IMG/VR virus record: IMGVR_UViG_3300025154_000005 | Coordinates: 1 to 64,000 of that record | Length of the DNA stretch: 64,000 nucleotides | Source: a virus | Reading direction: 5' to 3' (one strand) | Part shown: in pieces, positions 59,982 to 64,000 of the stretch | Layout of the letters: every line of letters begins with the position of its first letter | How positions within the stretch are numbered: position 1 is the first letter of the stretch | Notes under the pieces: model-generated | Database searches by the model: none | What the model was told of the DNA's origin: nothing | What the model saw: the letters and a program-made list of their open reading frames with translations, nothing else | Translations under genes and position numbers: made by a program

Positions 59982-60553
59982 TGAAAAAAATACTTAATTG
60001 GTTAGTAGTTATAGTTATTATAATAGGATGTTTATTTATTCAACGTAAATTTTTTCCTACTGTAATAACTACAACTACTTCCGATACTGTTTGGCAAGAT
60101 AGTATATATGTATTTAATTATATTCCTAAGCCTTATCCTGTATATATTGACACAACAACTGTTGATTCAGTTATATTACCTATAGATAGTGCTGCAATAG
60201 TAGCTGCATATTTAAAAGTAAATAAACTTTATTATTCAACATATACTTATAAAGACACTTTAAAAAATGATAGTATAGCATATATTGAGTTAACACAAAG
60301 AATTACACAAAATAAACCTATTGAATATAATCTCACTTACTTAAATAAAATACCTTCAGTAATTAATAATACAACTAATATTTATAGTCAAAATGAACTT
60401 TATCTTGGTGCAGGAATAGGATTACATAGTTTTACTCCTGGATTGAAATTTAAGCATAAAAAGGGCTATATAATTGAAGGCAATTATGATGTACTAAATA
60501 GTAGTATTACAGTAGGTGCTTATGTTAATATTAATAAATTAAAATTATGGTAA
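59981..60553 (+). CDS. Spanin-like membrane-anchored protein, 190 aa
   Basis: N-terminal anchor (KKILNWLVVIVIIIGCLFI), a middle region rich in Thr/Asp/Tyr and a C-terminal part with outer-membrane-like beta strands (LYLGAGIGLHSF, SSITVGAYVNI). It completes endolysin-holin-spanin order. An alternative is an exported virion protein. Confidence 0.5.
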   Translation: MKKILNWLVVIVIIIGCLFIQRKFFPTVITTTTSDTVWQDSIYVFNYIPKPYPVYIDTTTVDSVILPIDSAAIVAAYLKVNKLYYSTYTYKDTLKNDSIAYIELTQRITQNKPIEYNLTYLNKIPSVINNTTNIYSQNELYLGAGIGLHSFTPGLKFKHKKGYIIEGNYDVLNSSITVGAYVNINKLKLW

Positions 60554-61248
60554 CACGTAACCAGATGACGTATGATATATTGGAAACTTTACGTTCTGAG
60601 CTTAAGGATGATGAAGCAATTGATTTACGTCAAATAGAAGAATATGTAAAGGATTACAGAGCAGATTTTGCCAAACAACATTTTGAAAAGGATCCATTTG
60701 CAATTGATTATTCTTTTATACAACCTATTACACAATTGTTTGTATCTAAGGTAGATATATCATCTGTAACAGGAGTAACATTAGGCAAATATCTTATACG
60801 TACTGCAGTTACTATTCCTAATACAATAACTCGTCATGGATATGTAGGGACATTACTATCAGTTAGTCCCGCAAATATAATGGGACAATCATTTGAAGTG
60901 GTAGATCATTCTAAGGCTATTGCATCAGGATTTGGAAGATTTAATAGTAGACAAATATATGCCTTTCCTTATAATGGATATATCTATTTAATATCCAATA
61001 GTGATGATTTCAAGATGCTACGCTATGTTAATATAACAGGTGTATTTGATAATCCTGAAGAAGCTTATATAGCTAATAAGGTTGCTAGTGGAATACCTAC
61101 ATATGATTATACAGGGGATGAAGATTACTATACTCCACAATATCTAAAGAGATATATTATAGCAAGTATATTGAAGGATAAGTATGGAATTATATTAAAC
61201 CCGCCTAGTGACAAGAAAGATAATGGAGTTCACGAATTAGAAAAGTAA
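60547..61248 (+). CDS. Virion connector-type protein, 233 aa
   Basis: N-terminal helical part (TYDILETLRSELKDDEAIDL), middle beta domain, C-terminal helix. The pattern DEAIDLRQIEEYVKDYRADF resembles crAss-like head-tail connector proteins. Overlaps the spanin-like gene by 7 bp. Confidence 0.5.
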   Translation: MVTRNQMTYDILETLRSELKDDEAIDLRQIEEYVKDYRADFAKQHFEKDPFAIDYSFIQPITQLFVSKVDISSVTGVTLGKYLIRTAVTIPNTITRHGYVGTLLSVSPANIMGQSFEVVDHSKAIASGFGRFNSRQIYAFPYNGYIYLISNSDDFKMLRYVNITGVFDNPEEAYIANKVASGIPTYDYTGDEDYYTPQYLKRYIIASILKDKYGIILNPPSDKKDNGVHELEK

Positions 61249-61790
61249 TGGTTTATATAGGAAGAGGTATTAATAAAATACCAGTTGATTATGGAATAAA
61301 AGATTTTTATAGGTATTATAAGGAGAATGCCAAGCATCCACTGGAATTTAAACAATTTAAAGAGATATGGTTGGATGTAGCAAAAGTAATAATTAGACTT
61401 ATAGTATATAGAAACTTAGACTTCATGATTCCTGCAAGAATGGGAACATTATGTGTAAGAAAGATTTTAACAAAACCTATAGTTCGCGAAGATGGAACTG
61501 TAGATAAAAGTAAATTGAGTATTAATTATAAAGCATCTTGGGAGAAATGGTTCAGAGAATATCCTGAATTAACTAAAGAAGAGATTGCTAAGTTAGAACA
61601 TAAGAAACCTATATATTATTTGAATGAACATTCAGATGGATATAAGGTAAAATATAAGTGGGATAAATATACATGTACTGTAAAGAATCAATCTATATAT
61701 AATTTACAGATTACAAGGGATAACAAGAAGGAATTATCAGAAGCATTTAGAAATTTTAAAACTGATTACTATGAGTACACGAGAAAATAG
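61248..61790 (+). CDS. Conserved virion-module protein, 180 aa
   Basis: Not recognised. Helical/basic (FKEIWLDVAKVIIRLIVYRN, RMGTLCVRKIL). Conserved-looking among structural genes; may be a packaging or tail accessory. Shares its start with the upstream stop. Confidence 0.5.
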   Translation: MVYIGRGINKIPVDYGIKDFYRYYKENAKHPLEFKQFKEIWLDVAKVIIRLIVYRNLDFMIPARMGTLCVRKILTKPIVREDGTVDKSKLSINYKASWEKWFREYPELTKEEIAKLEHKKPIYYLNEHSDGYKVKYKWDKYTCTVKNQSIYNLQITRDNKKELSEAFRNFKTDYYEYTRK

Positions 61791-62067
61791 CCTGTTTGCA
61801 GGTGATAAAAAAAAGAAGCAATCTTGGTCTAAAGAGATAGAGAAGAATGGAATAAGAAAGAGTATTAGAGTTAGAGAAGCGGATAATGGTGGATATATCA
61901 TTAGACTAGAAGCAAGTGGTGAGATACCTAAGAAAGATGGAGATGGAACAGAATATAAGTATATTGAAAAAGAAATTGTTTCTAAAACTAATCCACTTGC
62001 AAGTACTAAGGAAATTGATCCAATGGATGAATTTTTATCAGACGATATAGAACTTAATGAAATATAA
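61771..62067 (+). CDS. Hypothetical protein, 98 aa
   Basis: Not recognised. Basic N-terminal half (GDKKKKQSWSKEIEKNGIRK), acidic end (DPMDEFLSDDIELNEI). Overlaps the previous gene by 20 bp. Confidence 0.55.
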   Translation: MSTRENSLFAGDKKKKQSWSKEIEKNGIRKSIRVREADNGGYIIRLEASGEIPKKDGDGTEYKYIEKEIVSKTNPLASTKEIDPMDEFLSDDIELNEI

Positions 62068-62069
62068 CT

Positions 62070-62861
62070 ATGGCATTTACAGGTAAATACGTAAGTATAG
62101 ATTTAGTAAGAGAGAAGGCTCTTGACACATCAGGATTTGATGATGTTATCAGTAAATTTCAAATTGCTGAGATGGCTTGGAATCTTATTGCAAGACTAGG
62201 TGATCCATCTATTCTCATAACAAGAGTTACAGATGGAATCAATGGTCCTAAACCAATTGAAATAATAAATTATAGAGGATTACTCCCTGCTGATTTATTT
62301 GAAATTATTAATGGTACAGTAAGAAATTATGAAACTAAGGCTAAATTATCGCCTACAAGTAATCCATATTTCCTTGCAGACAGATTGGAGACAATACCTG
62401 TAGATGAAAGTTTAGATGACGAATTTACTTTTACAGCAAGAAAGACCGGTAGTACTTTAGTTACTCGCGATGAATATTTATTGCAAGATAATGAGATACT
62501 AACTACAATGGATGAAGGCTATCTTGAGATGTCTTATAAAGCATTCCCATTAGATGACAATGGATTTCCTAAAGTACCTGATCATGAGAAAGTTATTATG
62601 ATGTTGGTGTATGCTGTAATAGAACGTACTGCAATTAAATTATGGTACAAAGGAAAGATTACAGAAGCAATATATAAGGATTTGGAACAGAAGTATTTAT
62701 ATTTTAAAGCATCTGCAAGTAGTAGTTTGAAACTTAGAACTATAGATACTACAGAAGTATTTAAGAATAGACACCTTAGACTTAATCCTGATTTCAATCA
62801 ATATAGCAATGACTTTAGAGATTTCGGATATCCTGAAAATTATAATAAACACGGATTTTAA
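62070..62861 (+). CDS. Tail tube/ring protein candidate, 263 aa
   Basis: N-terminal helical bundle (SKFQIAEMAWNLIARLGDP), beta middle and a helical end with KVIMMLVYAVIERTAIKLWYKG. Composition and place upstream of the stabilization protein fit a short-tail ring or tubular protein. Confidence 0.5.
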   Translation: MAFTGKYVSIDLVREKALDTSGFDDVISKFQIAEMAWNLIARLGDPSILITRVTDGINGPKPIEIINYRGLLPADLFEIINGTVRNYETKAKLSPTSNPYFLADRLETIPVDESLDDEFTFTARKTGSTLVTRDEYLLQDNEILTTMDEGYLEMSYKAFPLDDNGFPKVPDHEKVIMMLVYAVIERTAIKLWYKGKITEAIYKDLEQKYLYFKASASSSLKLRTIDTTEVFKNRHLRLNPDFNQYSNDFRDFGYPENYNKHGF

Positions 62862-62863
62862 TT

Positions 62864-64000
62864 ATGGCAAATCAACCTAATACCTTTAAACATATCAATG
62901 GATATAACAAGGCGATGAATAAAGATTTATCTCCTCGTCTATATGATAATCAACATTATCCAGATGCTGAATGGATGTCTCCTGTAAGCAATGAAGAAGG
63001 TAAGGTTGGACCAATGACTAATCCTAAAGGTAATATCTCTAAAATTACTTTTCCTTATTCAGGTATTACACAAACAAAATATACTATTCTAGCAAGTGTA
63101 AAATTAAGGGATAAATTAATTATATGTACTCATAAAATAAAAACTAAATTTATTCCTCCTAGTACTTCGGCTACTTATACCGTATGTTCAATATTTGAAT
63201 TTGTTGATGATGGTACTCTTAATCCTCAAATACCAGATATAACTGTTATGGGAGATGTAAGTATGGGAGATTTTAGACTATTATGGTGTGATGATCCTGA
63301 TGTTAATACTAGTATTACAGACAGTAGCACTCAAGGATTAGGATGGACTGCTACTACGGAATTGGAATTAGTTTCTAGATATGAATCTGAAGATATTCAA
63401 AAAATATATATTACCGATGGAGTACATCCATTAAGGTCTCTTAATACTGTATATAATGCTAATACAAATGACTATATTCATTATACTCAAAAAGATTTTA
63501 ACATAGTTCCAGATGTAGATTTGTCAAAGCCAACATTTAGTTCTTATACTACAGGTAATTTAAGTGCCGGAGTAGTATTCTATGCTTATCAACTTTATAG
63601 AGTTAATGGTGTTGAGACAGCATTCAGTGAAACGAGTGAACCTATAGTATTATCAACAACTGTCAATAAAGCTACTACACTTGAATTAAATGGTTCTGAT
63701 TTAGAAACCAATACTGGTATAGGGGTTAATTTATCTATAAGTAGTATAGATTCTACTTATGATAGAATACGTTGTATAGCAATAGAGTATTCTGAATATG
63801 ATGCAATACCAACAATACGTATATTTTTTGAAGGAACAGTAGTTTCTTCTATATCATTAACTGATACAGGTGTATCTATAGGTACGTATGATCTTGCGGA
63901 GTTTAGAACATTAAATCAATATTATATAATTCCTAATTATCTTACTACTAAAAATAATATATTATTTGCAGGAGGCATAATTGAAAAATATTTTGACTTA
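62864..64000 (+). CDS. Tail stabilization/muzzle protein, partial (runs off right edge)
   Basis: Starts MANQPNTFKHINGYNKAMNK; the early NKDLSPRLYD is the signature of the crAss-like tail stabilization protein family, usually >700 aa. Only 379 codons are in the window. It is a beta-propeller or beta-rich tail protein at the end of the short tail. Confidence 0.75.
   Translation, partial: MANQPNTFKHINGYNKAMNKDLSPRLYDNQHYPDAEWMSPVSNEEGKVGPMTNPKGNISKITFPYSGITQTKYTILASVKLRDKLIICTHKIKTKFIPPSTSATYTVCSIFEFVDDGTLNPQIPDITVMGDVSMGDFRLLWCDDPDVNTSITDSSTQGLGWTATTELELVSRYESEDIQKIYITDGVHPLRSLNTVYNANTNDYIHYTQKDFNIVPDVDLSKPTFSSYTTGNLSAGVVFYAYQLYRVNGVETAFSETSEPIVLSTTVNKATTLELNGSDLETNTGIGVNLSISSIDSTYDRIRCIAIEYSEYDAIPTIRIFFEGTVVSSISLTDTGVSIGTYDLAEFRTLNQYYIIPNYLTTKNNILFAGGIIEKYFDL

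Noticed and set aside
1-64000. Stop-codon reassignment as seen in some crAss-like phages
   Set aside because: TAA, TAG and TGA all close long genes at the expected ends (capsid ends with TAG, polymerase with TGA, TerL with TAA). The single broken gene at 7.8 kb does not justify recoding.

Overview
The window is one long piece of a double-stranded DNA tailed-phage genome of the crAss-like type (order Crassvirales), so the host is most likely a gut Bacteroidetes. The evidence is the virion gene block in the order TerL, portal, scaffold-like protein, crAss-type major capsid protein, head and connector proteins, tail proteins and lysis genes. Supporting signs are strong AT richness, almost gapless coding, and promoters of the Bacteroidetes pattern TTTG-N19-20-TAnnTTTG. 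TAA, TAG and TGA all end genes, so the code is standard. No integrase or repressor is seen.

Left half (1-33.4 kb) is read on the minus strand and carries replication, recombination and host-takeover genes. From left to right these are: an HNH endonuclease overlapping a shortened ATP-dependent DNA ligase; uracil-DNA glycosylase; 5'-3' exonuclease; PrimPol-like protein; nucleotidyltransferase-fold protein; a VWA protein paired with a MoxR AAA+ ATPase; RusA-like resolvase; TOPRIM primase; Sak4-like ATPase; a second VWA protein; an exported lytic transglycosylase-like protein; DnaB helicase; SF2 helicase; a compact family B DNA polymerase; and a putative OB-fold protein. This gives a nearly complete replisome with two primase-type proteins and two helicases.

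Between 28.2 and 33.0 kb the coding becomes sparse. Tiny minus-strand genes (lipoproteins, small membrane proteins) alternate with three tRNA-like genes and about 16 hairpin or multi-branched elements, most bounded by 6-15 bp inverted repeats. Two of the tRNA-like genes have about 33-34 extra nucleotides in the anticodon loop. This is the most unusual part of the window.

A divergent control region at 33.43-33.56 kb fires both ways: leftward into a 99-aa gene that has its own terminator, and rightward into the virion operon. The right half (33.6-64 kb, plus strand) starts with a GroES-like protein and small unknown genes. It continues with a DEDD exonuclease; TerL, whose Walker A motif is split by a 354-aa LAGLIDADG intein; portal; scaffold; capsid; structural proteins; a collagen-like fibre; a gene that appears to need a -1 frameshift at T TTA AAA; a 1183-aa tail fibre; a lysis cassette (M15 peptidase, holin-like, spanin-like); ring/connector proteins; and the start of the tail stabilization protein, cut by the right edge.
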